Of a stretch of 64,000 nucleotides of DNA, positions 26,568-35,270 are shown piece after piece; positions within the stretch are counted from its first letter, which is position 1; each line of letters begins with the position of its first letter. Both the position numbers and the translations under genes were made by a program. The stretch covers positions 1-64,000 of the forward strand of contig CANPJW010000009.1 in the NCBI GenBank assembly GCA_947574505.1, given 5' to 3'. The notes under the pieces are model-generated. The model saw only the letters and a program-made list of their open reading frames with translations, did no database searches and was not told where the DNA came from. Source of the stretch: an uncultured Bacteroides sp. Lineage in GTDB: Bacteria; Bacteroidota; Bacteroidia; Bacteroidales; Bacteroidaceae.

Positions 26568-29483
26568 TTAATGTGCTTCAAGCCAGTTGCTTCCCCAACC
26601 GCAGTCTGCGCGTAAAGGTACTTGCATACGGTAGGCATTTTCCATCTCTTCAATCACAATCTTCTGTACTTTTTCCTTTTCTTCGGGTAGAACGCTGAAA
26701 TTTAACTCATCATGTACCTGAAGTATCATTTTGGACTTTATACTTTCAGATTGAAAGCGCTGGTATATGCGTACCATAGCTACCTTGATAATATCGGCTG
26801 CACTTCCTTGGATAGGAGCATTGATGGCATTCCGTTCGGCATATCCGCGCACAACCGAATTTCTGGAATTGATATCCGGAAGATATCGTTTACGGCCGAA
26901 TATGGTTTCAATATATCCTTGTCCGCGGGCAAGGTCAATGCTTTTGTCCATATATTCCTTTATTTGGGGATAAGTTTCGAAGTAGCCGTCTATTAGTTCT
27001 TTTGCCTCTTTGCGGTCTACATTCATACGTTCTGCCAGTCCGAATACGCTGATGCCGTAGATGATACCGAAATTAGCTGTTTTTGCTTTACTGCGTTGTT
27101 CGCGGGTAACTTTGTCTATACTTATCTTATATACTTTTGCTGCGGTGGCGGCATGAATGTCATCTCCTTCCTTGAAAGCCTCTATCATATTGGTATCTCC
27201 GCTAAGGTGTGCCATAATGCGTAGCTCAATCTGTGAATAGTCGGCGGAGAAAAATTCGCAGCCATCATCGGGGATGAAAGCCTTACGGATTTCCTTGCCG
27301 TCTTCGTTGCGGATAGGGATGTTCTGAAGGTTCGGGTTGCTGGAACTGAGCCGGCCGGTAGCAGTGACCGTTTGATTGAACGAAGTATGAATTTTACCTG
27401 TTTCTTTATTAATCAATAGGGGCAGAGCATCAATATAAGTACCGAGAAGCTTCTTCAGACCGCGGTGTTCCAATATCTTGCCTACTATTTCGTGTTTTCC
27501 TCGCAGACTTTCCAATACTTCTTCACTGGTGACATATTGTCCGGTTTTGGTTTTCTTGGCCTTCTCCACGATGCGCAGTTTGTCAAAAAGCACTTCACCT
27601 ACCTGTTTGGGTGAAGCTATGTTGAAATCCGTACCTGCCAGTTGGTGCACTTCTTCTTCTATTTGGTTCATGCGGGCGGTGAAATGTTCCGAGGTCTGTT
27701 TTAAGGCTTCAGTGTCTACACGTACACCGTTGCGTTCCATATAAGTAAGTACGGGTACCAGGGGCATTTCTATTTCGTAGAAGAGTTTTTCCGCATCGTT
27801 GGTTTTCAATTCCTGTTCCAAGATGTTTTTCAATTTCAGTGTGACATCAGCATCCTCGCATGCGTACTTATAGATAGCTTCGGGGGAGAGGTCGCGCATA
27901 TTCTTTTGACCTTTGCCTTTAGGACCAATCAGTTCTTCGATGTGGATAGTCTGATAATGCAGGTAGATTTCGGCAAGGTAGTCCATGTTGTGACGCAATT
28001 CCGGTTGTAGTACATAATGTGCCACCATGGTATCGAACAGGGGACCGCGCACTTCGGTTCCGTAGTTGCCCAGTACCAGCATATCGTATTTTATATTTTG
28101 CCCTACTTTCAATACTCCTTCTTTTTCGAAAGCCAGCCGGAACTCATTAACTATTTTTTGCGCTTCAGCCCGATCGGCAGGTACAGGAACATAAAATGCT
28201 TGATTTTCGGCATAGCTGAAGCTCATTCCCACGAGTTCTGCGGTGATGGGATCGGTTCCTGTTGTTTCTGTGTCTAGACTGAAAATTTCTTTTGTAAGTA
28301 AGTTTTGTAATAATTCAGTTCTTTTCTCTTCTGTATCAACGAGTTGATAGTCGTATTTTAAATTATCTAAACATGCTAGATTCGAATATTTCTCACTTTC
28401 CGTCCCTCCGTCGGTAAATTCTGCAAAGAGATTGCCTTGAGGAGAAGACGGGGAAGCGGGTGATTCACCGTTCGAAGCTGGTTCGCCGAAAAGGGAGAGT
28501 TGTCCCGAACCGTTCGGCGTATTTCCCTGCCGGGCGCTTCCTCCCAGTGTACGGTTTCGTCCTTGCGGGTCGTTTCCGGTCGCATCGGGGTATGTTCCGG
28601 CGAAGGCGGATTTCTTGTTTCGGTTGAAAACGCGGTCGATGAGGGTACGGAACTCCATCTCTTCAAAAATCTTCCGTAGTTCCTCTTCATTCGGTTCTTC
28701 TCTTTTCAGTTCGTCCATGTTCAAAGCGATGGGGACATCAATCTTGATAGTTGCCAGAAACTTGGAGAACTCAATCATTTTCCGGTTAGTTTCCACTTTG
28801 GTCTTCAAGGCTCCTTTCAGTTCGGCAGAGTGGGAGAGGAGGTTCTCGATGCTGCCATATTGCGCGATTAACTTTTGTGCTGTTTTCTCGCCCACGCCCG
28901 GACAACCGGGAATGTTGTCGGAACTATCGCCCATCAGTCCCAGCATATCAATGACTTGTGCGGGTGACTGGATATCGAACTTTGCCTTTACCTCTTCTAT
29001 TCCCATCACTTCAAAACCGCCTGTATGCTTGGGACGGTACATGAAAACATTTCCGCCCACCAGTTGGCCATAGTCTTTGTCCGGTGTCATCATATAAGTA
29101 GTGATCCCCCGTTTGCCGGCTTCGGTGGCCAGTGTACCGATCACGTCGTCGGCCTCGTATCCCGGTACTTCCAGAATAGGAATACGGTAGGCCCGTATAA
29201 TATCCTTTATAATGGGTACGGACAAACGGATTACTTCGGGTGTTTCTTCACGTTGTGCCTTATACTGTTCATAGGCTTCGTGCCGGAAGGTGGGACCGGC
29301 GGGATCAAATGCCACACCGATGTGCGTAGGATTTTCTTTCTTCAAGACCTCTTCCAGTGTATTGACAAATCCCAGTACGGCTGAAGTGTTGAAACCCTTG
29401 GAGTTAATACGCGGGCTTTTGATGAAAGCGTAATACGCACGGTATATTAATGCATAAGCATCTAATAGAAAAAGTTTGTCCAT
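26568..29483 (-). CDS. polA: DNA polymerase I
   Basis: The 971-residue three-domain repair and Okazaki-fragment polymerase. Residues 1-290 are the 5'-3' exonuclease (FLLDAYALIYRAYYAF, GDSSDNIPGCPGVGEKTA). A disordered Gly/Asn/Ser-rich linker (about 295-360) follows. The 3'-5' exonuclease domain keeps its metal ligands (SLDTETTGTDP), so proofreading is probably active. The polymerase domain has motif A DYSQIELRIMAHLSGD, motif B RSKAKTANFGIIYG and motif C QVHDELNF. It is slightly longer than the E. coli enzyme because of the linker. Its gene is divergent from the polyprenyl synthase gene. Confidence 0.97.
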   Translation of the reverse strand: MDKLFLLDAYALIYRAYYAFIKSPRINSKGFNTSAVLGFVNTLEEVLKKENPTHIGVAFDPAGPTFRHEAYEQYKAQREETPEVIRLSVPIIKDIIRAYRIPILEVPGYEADDVIGTLATEAGKRGITTYMMTPDKDYGQLVGGNVFMYRPKHTGGFEVMGIEEVKAKFDIQSPAQVIDMLGLMGDSSDNIPGCPGVGEKTAQKLIAQYGSIENLLSHSAELKGALKTKVETNRKMIEFSKFLATIKIDVPIALNMDELKREEPNEEELRKIFEEMEFRTLIDRVFNRNKKSAFAGTYPDATGNDPQGRNRTLGGSARQGNTPNGSGQLSLFGEPASNGESPASPSSPQGNLFAEFTDGGTESEKYSNLACLDNLKYDYQLVDTEEKRTELLQNLLTKEIFSLDTETTGTDPITAELVGMSFSYAENQAFYVPVPADRAEAQKIVNEFRLAFEKEGVLKVGQNIKYDMLVLGNYGTEVRGPLFDTMVAHYVLQPELRHNMDYLAEIYLHYQTIHIEELIGPKGKGQKNMRDLSPEAIYKYACEDADVTLKLKNILEQELKTNDAEKLFYEIEMPLVPVLTYMERNGVRVDTEALKQTSEHFTARMNQIEEEVHQLAGTDFNIASPKQVGEVLFDKLRIVEKAKKTKTGQYVTSEEVLESLRGKHEIVGKILEHRGLKKLLGTYIDALPLLINKETGKIHTSFNQTVTATGRLSSSNPNLQNIPIRNEDGKEIRKAFIPDDGCEFFSADYSQIELRIMAHLSGDTNMIEAFKEGDDIHAATAAKVYKISIDKVTREQRSKAKTANFGIIYGISVFGLAERMNVDRKEAKELIDGYFETYPQIKEYMDKSIDLARGQGYIETIFGRKRYLPDINSRNSVVRGYAERNAINAPIQGSAADIIKVAMVRIYQRFQSESIKSKMILQVHDELNFSVLPEEKEKVQKIVIEEMENAYRMQVPLRADCGWGSNWLEAH

Positions 29484-29549
29484 TCTTAAAAATCTTTAGT
29501 TTTTTCATTGTAAAAGTACAAAAAAATACCGTATTCCGTCTTTTATTAC

Positions 29550-29557
29550 TACTTTTG
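29550..29557 (+). promoter_or_regulatory. -7 box of the polyprenyl synthase gene
   Basis: TACTTTTG, exact match. It overlaps an in-frame GTG at 29557, so ATG 29575 is the better start. Confidence 0.5.
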
Positions 29558-29574
29558 TGCACAAATTAACCTGC

Positions 29575-30549
29575 ATGGACAAATTACAGCAAATCAAATT
29601 GCCTATTGACAAGGAGTTTGAGGAATTTAGAAGGTTGTTTGACTCTTCGCTCCAAAGTTCCAATTCTTTACTTAGTGAGGTGTTATCCTATATTAAGCAG
29701 AGAAATGGCAAGATGATGCGTCCCATATTGGCGTTGTTGATTGCTAAATTATTCGGTGAAATCAATGATTCTACGCTTCATGCGGCTCTTTCATTGGAGT
29801 TGCTCCATACGGCCAGCCTGGTGCACGATGATGTGGTGGATGAGAGTGACAAGCGCCGTGGGCAGTCTTCGGTAAATGCTATCTATAATAATAAGGTGTC
29901 GGTTCTGGTAGGCGACTATATGCTGGCAACCAGCCTGAAGCATTCTGCCATGACCCGCGAGATTACAATTGTAGATTTGGTGGCTTGTTTGGGACAGAAC
30001 TTATCTGAAGGCGAGATTATTCAATTGGCGAATATTAATGCTTCTGAGTTCTCGGAAGAAGTGTATTATGATGTCATTCGTAAAAAGACGGCTGCATTGT
30101 TTACTGCCAGTGCGGAAGCGGGGGCTATTTCGGTGCATGCATCCGATGAAATGGTGAAAAATGCTCGTCTGTTTGGCGAAATGATTGGTATTGCTTTCCA
30201 GATAAAGGATGATATTTTCGACTATTATTCTTCTGATGAGATAGGTAAACCTACCGGGAACGATATGCGTGAAGGGAAGCTGACATTGCCGGCTTTGTAT
30301 GTGTTGAATATGTTTGATGATGAGGAGATGCGGAAACTGGCGCTACGCATCCGGGCATTAGACGCTTCGGATGAAGATATTGCCCGTTTCATCGAATATA
30401 CTAAGGTGAAGGGAGGGATAGAGTATGCCAGGCAGGCAATGGTGGATTATCGTAATAAAGCGTTGGCTTTACTTCCACAATCAGCCGGTCAAGCTGTAAA
30501 AGATGCTTTGACTGCTTATATTGATTATGTGATTGAAAGAGATAAATAG
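29575..30549 (+). CDS. ispB: Polyprenyl (octaprenyl-type) diphosphate synthase
   Basis: A trans-isoprenyl diphosphate synthase that extends FPP with IPP to make the side chain of menaquinone. The 324-residue product has the first aspartate-rich motif in LVHDDVVDESDKRRG and the second in FQIKDDIFDYY, plus GKMMRPIL near the start, where Arg binds diphosphate. Length and motifs fit long-chain synthases. The exact chain length cannot be told from sequence here, so ispB is the closest symbol, not a proven one. A large hairpin terminator follows. Confidence 0.85.
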   Translation: MDKLQQIKLPIDKEFEEFRRLFDSSLQSSNSLLSEVLSYIKQRNGKMMRPILALLIAKLFGEINDSTLHAALSLELLHTASLVHDDVVDESDKRRGQSSVNAIYNNKVSVLVGDYMLATSLKHSAMTREITIVDLVACLGQNLSEGEIIQLANINASEFSEEVYYDVIRKKTAALFTASAEAGAISVHASDEMVKNARLFGEMIGIAFQIKDDIFDYYSSDEIGKPTGNDMREGKLTLPALYVLNMFDDEEMRKLALRIRALDASDEDIARFIEYTKVKGGIEYARQAMVDYRNKALALLPQSAGQAVKDALTAYIDYVIERDK

Positions 30550-30567
30550 TACGATTGTTGAAGATAT

Positions 30568-30633
30568 GTACCTCAAAAAGTTCGGGCGTGGTCCTTTATA
30601 CAATAAGGACCACGCCCGAACTTTTTGAGGTAC
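30568..30633. terminator. Very long perfect hairpin, probable terminator
   Basis: Arms 30568-30596 and 30605-30633 are perfectly complementary over 29 bp, with an 8-nt loop (TATACAAT). The right arm includes CTTTTTGAGG, and TTTC follows. It lies 18 bp after the polyprenyl synthase stop, before the convergent deoC. Confidence 0.65.
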
Positions 30634-30657
30634 GCCTTTCTTTGGTAGTTTAAAATA

Positions 30658-30684
30658 ACCGGAATAGATAAGGCTCATTCCGGT
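30658..30684 (-). terminator. Terminator of the dtd-mazG-deoC unit
   Basis: Stem ACCGGAAT / ATTCCGGT (30658-30665, 30677-30684). Reading on the minus strand it is followed by TATTTTAAA, 46 bp after the deoC stop. Confidence 0.6.
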
Positions 30685-30729
30685 CACTTTAAATGTGGTT
30701 GTTATTTAAATAGTGAAACAGTTCTTTGT

Positions 30730-31677
30730 TTAGAAGAACTTGGTTTCTTGGCCTACAATTTCTGAGAGAAGCAGATTGGCCAGGCGGCTTGTTCCTAAGC
30801 GGAATAACTCGTTTGTCAGCCATTCTTCACCTAACACTTCTTTTACAATGGTATAGTAAACCAAAGCATCGTGTACGGTATTAATTCCTCCGGCGGGTTT
30901 GAATCCTACTTTGCGGCCTGTTGTCATATAGTATTCTTTGATAGCCTCGCACATCACCAAGGCAGCTTCAGGAGTAGCGGCGGGGTTTTCCTTTCCGGTA
31001 GAGGTTTTGATGAAATCGGCTCCGGAATACATCGATAGAATGGACGCTTTTTTGATGTTGGATGCGCTTCCCAGTGCTCCGGTTTCCAAGATCACTTTCA
31101 GGTGATGCTCACCACATACAGCTTTTAATTCTTCTATTTCATCACACATTCCTTCGTAATCCCCACTCAGGAACTTGCCTACCGGGATAACGATATCTAT
31201 CTCATCGGCTCCGGTATGGAGAGCCATGGCTGTTTCGGCTACCTTTACTTCGGTAAAGGTTTGCGAGGAGGGAAAACCGCCCGATACACAGGCTATGTTT
31301 ACATGATCTGCTTCCAAGGTGTCGTTGACTACTTCTGCCATATTAGGATATACACAGATTGCGGCTACATTGTCCAGATCGGGGTACTTGTCAACAAATT
31401 CATTTACTTTTCCGGTGAATTTCATTACACTTTCATCTGAATCAGTACACTTTAAAGTGGTTAGGTCAATGCAATGGAACAGGAATTTCTTTACATCCGG
31501 TGTATTGTTTTCTGCTACATGTTTTTCGATGAGTAGGGCAGTTTTCGCTTTTACATCCTCATCGTGCAAACGGATGTTATACTTGGCAAGTGCTTCTTCG
31601 TACTTGCTGTGCTCAGGTCCATGATCGTGGTCATGACGATGTTCATGTCCACCTTCGAATTCGTGATTATGTTCCAT
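30730..31677 (-). CDS. deoC: Deoxyribose-phosphate aldolase with a His-rich N-terminus
   Basis: DeoC cleaves 2-deoxyribose-5-phosphate to glyceraldehyde-3-phosphate and acetaldehyde. The class I aldolase Schiff-base lysine is in FIKTSTGKEN, and VKVILETGAL-type strands of the barrel are present (LKVILETGALGS). The 315-residue length exceeds the usual about 220-260 because of an N-terminal helical domain and a first segment of about 24 residues with nine histidines (EHNHEFEGGHEHRHDHDHG). That segment could bind metal, but its role is unknown. Last gene of a minus-strand unit with the MazG-like and dtd genes upstream. Confidence 0.93.
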   Translation of the reverse strand: MEHNHEFEGGHEHRHDHDHGPEHSKYEEALAKYNIRLHDEDVKAKTALLIEKHVAENNTPDVKKFLFHCIDLTTLKCTDSDESVMKFTGKVNEFVDKYPDLDNVAAICVYPNMAEVVNDTLEADHVNIACVSGGFPSSQTFTEVKVAETAMALHTGADEIDIVIPVGKFLSGDYEGMCDEIEELKAVCGEHHLKVILETGALGSASNIKKASILSMYSGADFIKTSTGKENPAATPEAALVMCEAIKEYYMTTGRKVGFKPAGGINTVHDALVYYTIVKEVLGEEWLTNELFRLGTSRLANLLLSEIVGQETKFF

Positions 31678-31683
31678 AATTCT

Positions 31684-32004
31684 TTATAATTTGGGATTGT
31701 TTTTATGTCTGTCTTTATCTCTATTTGTTTTCTTCTCCAAGTTTTGACGGAAGGCTTCGGTCAGGTTTACTCCGGTCTGGTTGGCCAGACAGATAAGGAC
31801 CCACAGTACATCTGCCATTTCATCGGCAAGGTTGTCTTTCTCTCCTTGCTTGAAAGACTGATCTCCGTATTTGCGTGCCATCACACGTGCCAGTTCGCCT
31901 ACTTCCTCGGTCAGAACGACCATATTGGTCAGTTCGCTGAAGTAACGTACACCATACGTTTTAATCCAGCGGTCCACTTCTTTTTGTGCTTCTTCCAGTG
32001 TCAT
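31684..32004 (-). CDS. MazG-like nucleotide pyrophosphohydrolase
   Basis: The 106-residue protein from ATG 32004 (MTLEEAQKEVDRW) carries the all-alpha NTP pyrophosphatase motif E-E-x-x-E (LTEEVGELARVMAR) and the second metal-binding E-x-x-D (NLADEMADVLWVLICLAN). Family members hydrolyse house-cleaning nucleotides such as modified dNTPs. The dtd stop and this ATG share one base (TAATG), which indicates coupled translation, and deoC starts 6 bp after its stop. The quality-control theme with dtd is notable but may be chance. Confidence 0.88.
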   Translation of the reverse strand: MTLEEAQKEVDRWIKTYGVRYFSELTNMVVLTEEVGELARVMARKYGDQSFKQGEKDNLADEMADVLWVLICLANQTGVNLTEAFRQNLEKKTNRDKDRHKNNPKL

Positions 32005-32456
32005 TATTCCTTGTTTTTGGTGTCCATACATATAGTAACAGGACCGTTGTTCAGAAGTTCAACTTTCATGTCTGCTCCGAATTCTCCGGTTCCTACTTCT
32101 TTGCCCAGACCGATGCTCAGTTCTTGGCAGAAATAATTGTAGAGGGGGATGGCTACATCGTGCTTTGCAGCACGGATATAGGAGGGACGGTTGCCTTTTT
32201 TTGTAGATGCGTGTAGTGTGAATTGGCTGATCACCAATATGTTGCCTCCTACCTCTAGGATAGATTTATTCATGACTCCATTTTCATCGTCGAAGACTCT
32301 CAATCCTATTATTTTTTTGCATAACCAGTCGGCATCTTCTTGTGTATCAGCTTCTTCAATGCCAACCAATATCATGAATCCTTCTTTTATCGCCGATTTG
32401 CATACGCCTTCTATGGTAACAGAGGCGTGGCTTACTCGTTGAATAACTACTCTCAT
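32004..32456 (-). CDS. dtd: D-aminoacyl-tRNA deacylase
   Basis: Dtd hydrolyses D-amino acids (and Gly from tRNA-Ala) from mischarged tRNA. The 150-residue protein has both signature motifs: S-Q-F-T-L-x-A (VISQFTLHAST) and the cross-subunit G-x-P-x-T loop (NNGPVTICMD) that form the chiral proofreading site. The start MRVVIQRVSHASVTI is canonical. It leads the dtd-mazG-deoC unit. A -7 box at 32595-32602 would give a leader of about 130 nt. Confidence 0.95.
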   Translation of the reverse strand: MRVVIQRVSHASVTIEGVCKSAIKEGFMILVGIEEADTQEDADWLCKKIIGLRVFDDENGVMNKSILEVGGNILVISQFTLHASTKKGNRPSYIRAAKHDVAIPLYNYFCQELSIGLGKEVGTGEFGADMKVELLNNGPVTICMDTKNKE

Positions 32457-32594
32457 ATTTATATTCTTTAATTTCTTGTTAGAAAAATTCTAGTTGTTTA
32501 TCGGTAATGTTTCCGCTTCTACAATGGACAATATGTTGCCGGCTTCTTGCCTGGACCGATACGAGGCAGAGCATGTCCCTGTAGTAGATGTATG

Positions 32595-32602
32595 CAAAGG
32601 TA
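32595..32602 (-). promoter_or_regulatory. Possible -7 box for dtd
   Basis: TACCTTTG on the minus strand, exact TAnnTTTG match, 11 bp beyond the uvrC stop and about 140 bp upstream of dtd. No clear -33 box was found. Confidence 0.35.
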
Positions 32603-32613
32603 GGAAATCCCTT

Positions 32614-34434
32614 TTATTCTGTGAGATTTTCTTTGATATTTTTAGCGGCTGCTTCACCTACCACGGCTGCAATCTCTTCCAGTGAGGCTTGCCTGATGCG
32701 GCTGACGCTTTTGAATGTTTTCAGCAGGGCGGTCTTTCTTTTTTCGCCTATTCCCTTGATATTGTCCAAAGCGGACGCCACCTGACTCTTGCTTCGTTTG
32801 TCCCGGTGGAAGGTGATGGCGAAGCGGTGTACCTCGTTCTGTATGTTTTCCAACAGATGGAACAAGGGAGTGCTTTGCTTCACACCGATGGTCAGCGGAG
32901 GGAATCCGTATAACAATTCCGAGGTACGGTGCTTGCGGTCTTTGGCCAGTCCGGCTATGGGGATATCCAGATGAAGTTCGTCCTCTATCACTTCTCTCAC
33001 CACTTCCATTTGCCCCTTTCCACCGTCGGTAATGATGAGGTCGGGCAAGGGGGAACCTTCCTCTATGGCACGGCTATACCGGCGGCGTACCATCTCTTTC
33101 ATCGAGGCGTAATCGTCGGGTCCGGTCACAGTCTTGATGATGTATTTCCGGTACTCCTTCTTGCTTGGTTTCGCCTTTTTGAAAACGACGCAGGCGGCCA
33201 CCGCGTCCGAGCCTTGAATATTGGAATTATCGAAACATTCGATGTGGTTCGGTAGTTTTTTCATGTGCAGCTGCTCCTGGATTTCTTTCATCAGACGGAC
33301 GCTTCTTTGTTCAGGATTCAACTTTTCCGCCTGTTTCAAGCGGTCCACTTTATACTGTTTCACGTTCATTACGGAAAGATCCAGCAAATGCTTCTTTTCT
33401 CCTCGTTGGGGAACGGTAAAGGATACATTGTTCATCTCCATATCCAGTTCAAAAGGTACGATGATTTCGCGGGAAGTGCTCTTATATCGTTCACGCATCT
33501 CAATAATGCCCAATTGTAGAAGTTCTTCTTTCGTTTCGTTCAGACGTTTCTTGTATTCGAAGGTGAAGGCTTGGTTGATGCATCCGTTTGTGATATGCAG
33601 ATAGTTGATATAGGCTGAATTTTCTTCCATTTCAATGGAGAACACATCCACATTATGAATGATGGAATTAACGACTTCGCTCTTGGAACGATAGTTTTCT
33701 ATCAAGTCATATTTCTCTTTTATTTTCTGTGCTTCCTCAAATTTCATTTCGGCAGCAAGCGCTTGCATCTCTTCCATCAGCAGGTCACTTACAATCTGGG
33801 TATCTCCTTTCAGAATATTTTTGATTTCACCGATATTCTTCATGTATTCCTCGTGTGACTGCTGCCCGATGCAGGGCCCTTTGCAGTTCTTTATGTGATA
33901 TTCCAGACATACGTTGAACTTGCCGGCGCGAATGTTTTCGGGACTTAGATTGAGTTTGCAGGTACGGATGGGGTAGAGCTTTTTGATCAAGTCCATCACG
34001 GCAAGCATGGAGGGCATGTGGCTGTACGGACCATAATAAGAGGACCCGTTGCGGATGACTTGCCGGGTTTTGAAGATACGTGGGAAATATTCGTTGCTTA
34101 CACAAATAGAGGGGTAAGTCTTGTCATCTTTCAGCAATACATTGTAACGTGGCTTGTATTTCTTTATCAGGTTGTTTTCGAGTAAAAGAGCGTCTTCTTC
34201 TGTTTTTACCACGATATAACGGATATCTGCAATTTTGCTGACCAGTAATCGTGTCTTGCCGTTGGGGTGTTCTCTATTAAAATAAGAAGAGACTCTGCGC
34301 TTCAGGTTTTTTGCCTTTCCAACGTAGATAATGGTTCCTTCGGAGTTCAAGTATTGGTAAATGCCGGGGCTGTCGGGCAGGTTTAGTACAATTCCTTTCA
34401 GATAATCATTGGTTGTAATCTCTTCTTTTTCCAT
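32614..34434 (-). CDS. uvrC: Excinuclease ABC subunit C
   Basis: UvrC makes the dual incisions in nucleotide-excision repair. The 606-residue protein has the N-terminal GIY-YIG nuclease domain (SPGIYQYLNSEGTIIYVGKAKNLKRRVSSYF), the UVR domain around residues 205-240 (MEEMQALAAEMKFEEAQKIKEKYD), the RNase H-like C-terminal nuclease domain (ECFDNSNIQGSDAVAACVVF, LIITDGGKGQ) and terminal helix-hairpin-helix motifs (LDNIKGIGEKRKTALLKTF). It is full length. Confidence 0.96.
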   Translation of the reverse strand: MEKEEITTNDYLKGIVLNLPDSPGIYQYLNSEGTIIYVGKAKNLKRRVSSYFNREHPNGKTRLLVSKIADIRYIVVKTEEDALLLENNLIKKYKPRYNVLLKDDKTYPSICVSNEYFPRIFKTRQVIRNGSSYYGPYSHMPSMLAVMDLIKKLYPIRTCKLNLSPENIRAGKFNVCLEYHIKNCKGPCIGQQSHEEYMKNIGEIKNILKGDTQIVSDLLMEEMQALAAEMKFEEAQKIKEKYDLIENYRSKSEVVNSIIHNVDVFSIEMEENSAYINYLHITNGCINQAFTFEYKKRLNETKEELLQLGIIEMRERYKSTSREIIVPFELDMEMNNVSFTVPQRGEKKHLLDLSVMNVKQYKVDRLKQAEKLNPEQRSVRLMKEIQEQLHMKKLPNHIECFDNSNIQGSDAVAACVVFKKAKPSKKEYRKYIIKTVTGPDDYASMKEMVRRRYSRAIEEGSPLPDLIITDGGKGQMEVVREVIEDELHLDIPIAGLAKDRKHRTSELLYGFPPLTIGVKQSTPLFHLLENIQNEVHRFAITFHRDKRSKSQVASALDNIKGIGEKRKTALLKTFKSVSRIRQASLEEIAAVVGEAAAKNIKENLTE

Positions 34435-34491
34435 ACATGCTTATTGAATATTGCCGGTTGGCAGAACTGTTTCTTGAGTTGATGTTGCAGC

Positions 34492-34604
34492 CGCAACATC
34501 CTATATCTTTCGGTTGTAACATTATATATCTTCAAGCTGTAACATTATATATCTTCAAGCTGTAACATTATATATCTTACAGCCTGAAGATATATATCTT
34601 TCGG
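34492..34604. repeat. 23-bp tandem repeat array between apt and uvrC
   Basis: Units at 34515-34537, 34538-34560 and 34561-34583 share TGTAACATTATATATCTT and differ only at their ends. A more divergent copy is at 34492-34514, and 34584-34604 starts as an inverted copy. The 14-bp palindrome AAGATATATATCTT lies at 34587-34600, and GATGTTGC/GCAACATC forms a hairpin at 34481-34500. There are no spacers, so this is not CRISPR. Confidence 0.75.
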
Positions 34605-34686
34605 TTTCATCGTCCATCTCATTCCATAGATCTCTTTTTATTGTGAACGATGATGGGGCCCGTTTTGATGGACATGTTGTGTGACA

Positions 34687-35211
34687 CTATAAAGTAAGCA
34701 GTGTATCCACCGTGATATCTTCGGGGAATGCCTTTCTGCCGTTCAGACCTCCCAGTTCGATAATGAAATTGATGAAAATCTTTTTGGCGCCACATCTTTG
34801 TACCAAGCGATGAGTGGCCGCCATGGTTCCGCCGGTAGCCAATAAATCATCGTGCAGCAGAACCACGTCGTTCTCATCGATGGCGTCTTTATGTATCTGA
34901 ATGGTGTCGGTTCCATACTCTTTTGCGTATGTTTCCTCTACTACTTCTGCGGGAAGTTTGCCCGGCTTGCGTGCCATCACGAATCCGGCACCTAACCGTG
35001 CCGCCAGCGCACCACCCATAATGAAGCCACGCGATTCAATACCTACTACTTTGGTGATGCCTTTGTCCTTGTACATCTCGTATAGAGTATCTAGTATTTC
35101 CTGCAAGCATTCGGGGTTTTTGAACAGGGTTGTCACATCGTAAAACAGAATTCCCGGAATGGGGAAATCTGGAATTTCTCTTAAGTTTGCTTTAAGCGTT
35201 TCTTTGCTCAT
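34687..35211 (-). CDS. apt: Adenine phosphoribosyltransferase
   Basis: Apt converts adenine and PRPP to AMP in purine salvage. The 174-residue protein has the PRPP-binding motif VVLLHDDLLATGGTM, the flexible-loop ARKPGKLP and the start PDFPIPGILFYDVTTLF, all diagnostic. It follows mnmG on the same strand with a 59-bp gap that holds a parS site. uvrC is 252 bp downstream across the tandem repeats. Confidence 0.96.
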   Translation of the reverse strand: MSKETLKANLREIPDFPIPGILFYDVTTLFKNPECLQEILDTLYEMYKDKGITKVVGIESRGFIMGGALAARLGAGFVMARKPGKLPAEVVEETYAKEYGTDTIQIHKDAIDENDVVLLHDDLLATGGTMAATHRLVQRCGAKKIFINFIIELGGLNGRKAFPEDITVDTLLTL

Positions 35212-35245
35212 AACCAGTATTTTATTGTTAGTCTATTAAATTACT

Positions 35246-35261
35246 TGTTTCACGTGAAACA
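35246..35261. promoter_or_regulatory. parS: parS centromere site (ParB-binding)
   Basis: The 16-bp palindrome TGTTTCACGTGAAACA matches the bacterial parS consensus (TGTTNCACGTGAAACA) at every position. It lies in the intergenic gap between mnmG and apt. A half-site, TTGTTTCAC, recurs at 35267-35275 and runs into the mnmG stop. parS sites bind ParB and usually cluster around the replication origin; mnmG (gidA) is also often origin-linked. Confidence 0.88.
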
Positions 35262-35270
35262 TACCTTGTT

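Noticed and set aside
34492..34604. Possible CRISPR array
   Set aside because: The 23-bp units are directly adjacent without spacers and no cas genes are present; it is a simple tandem repeat.
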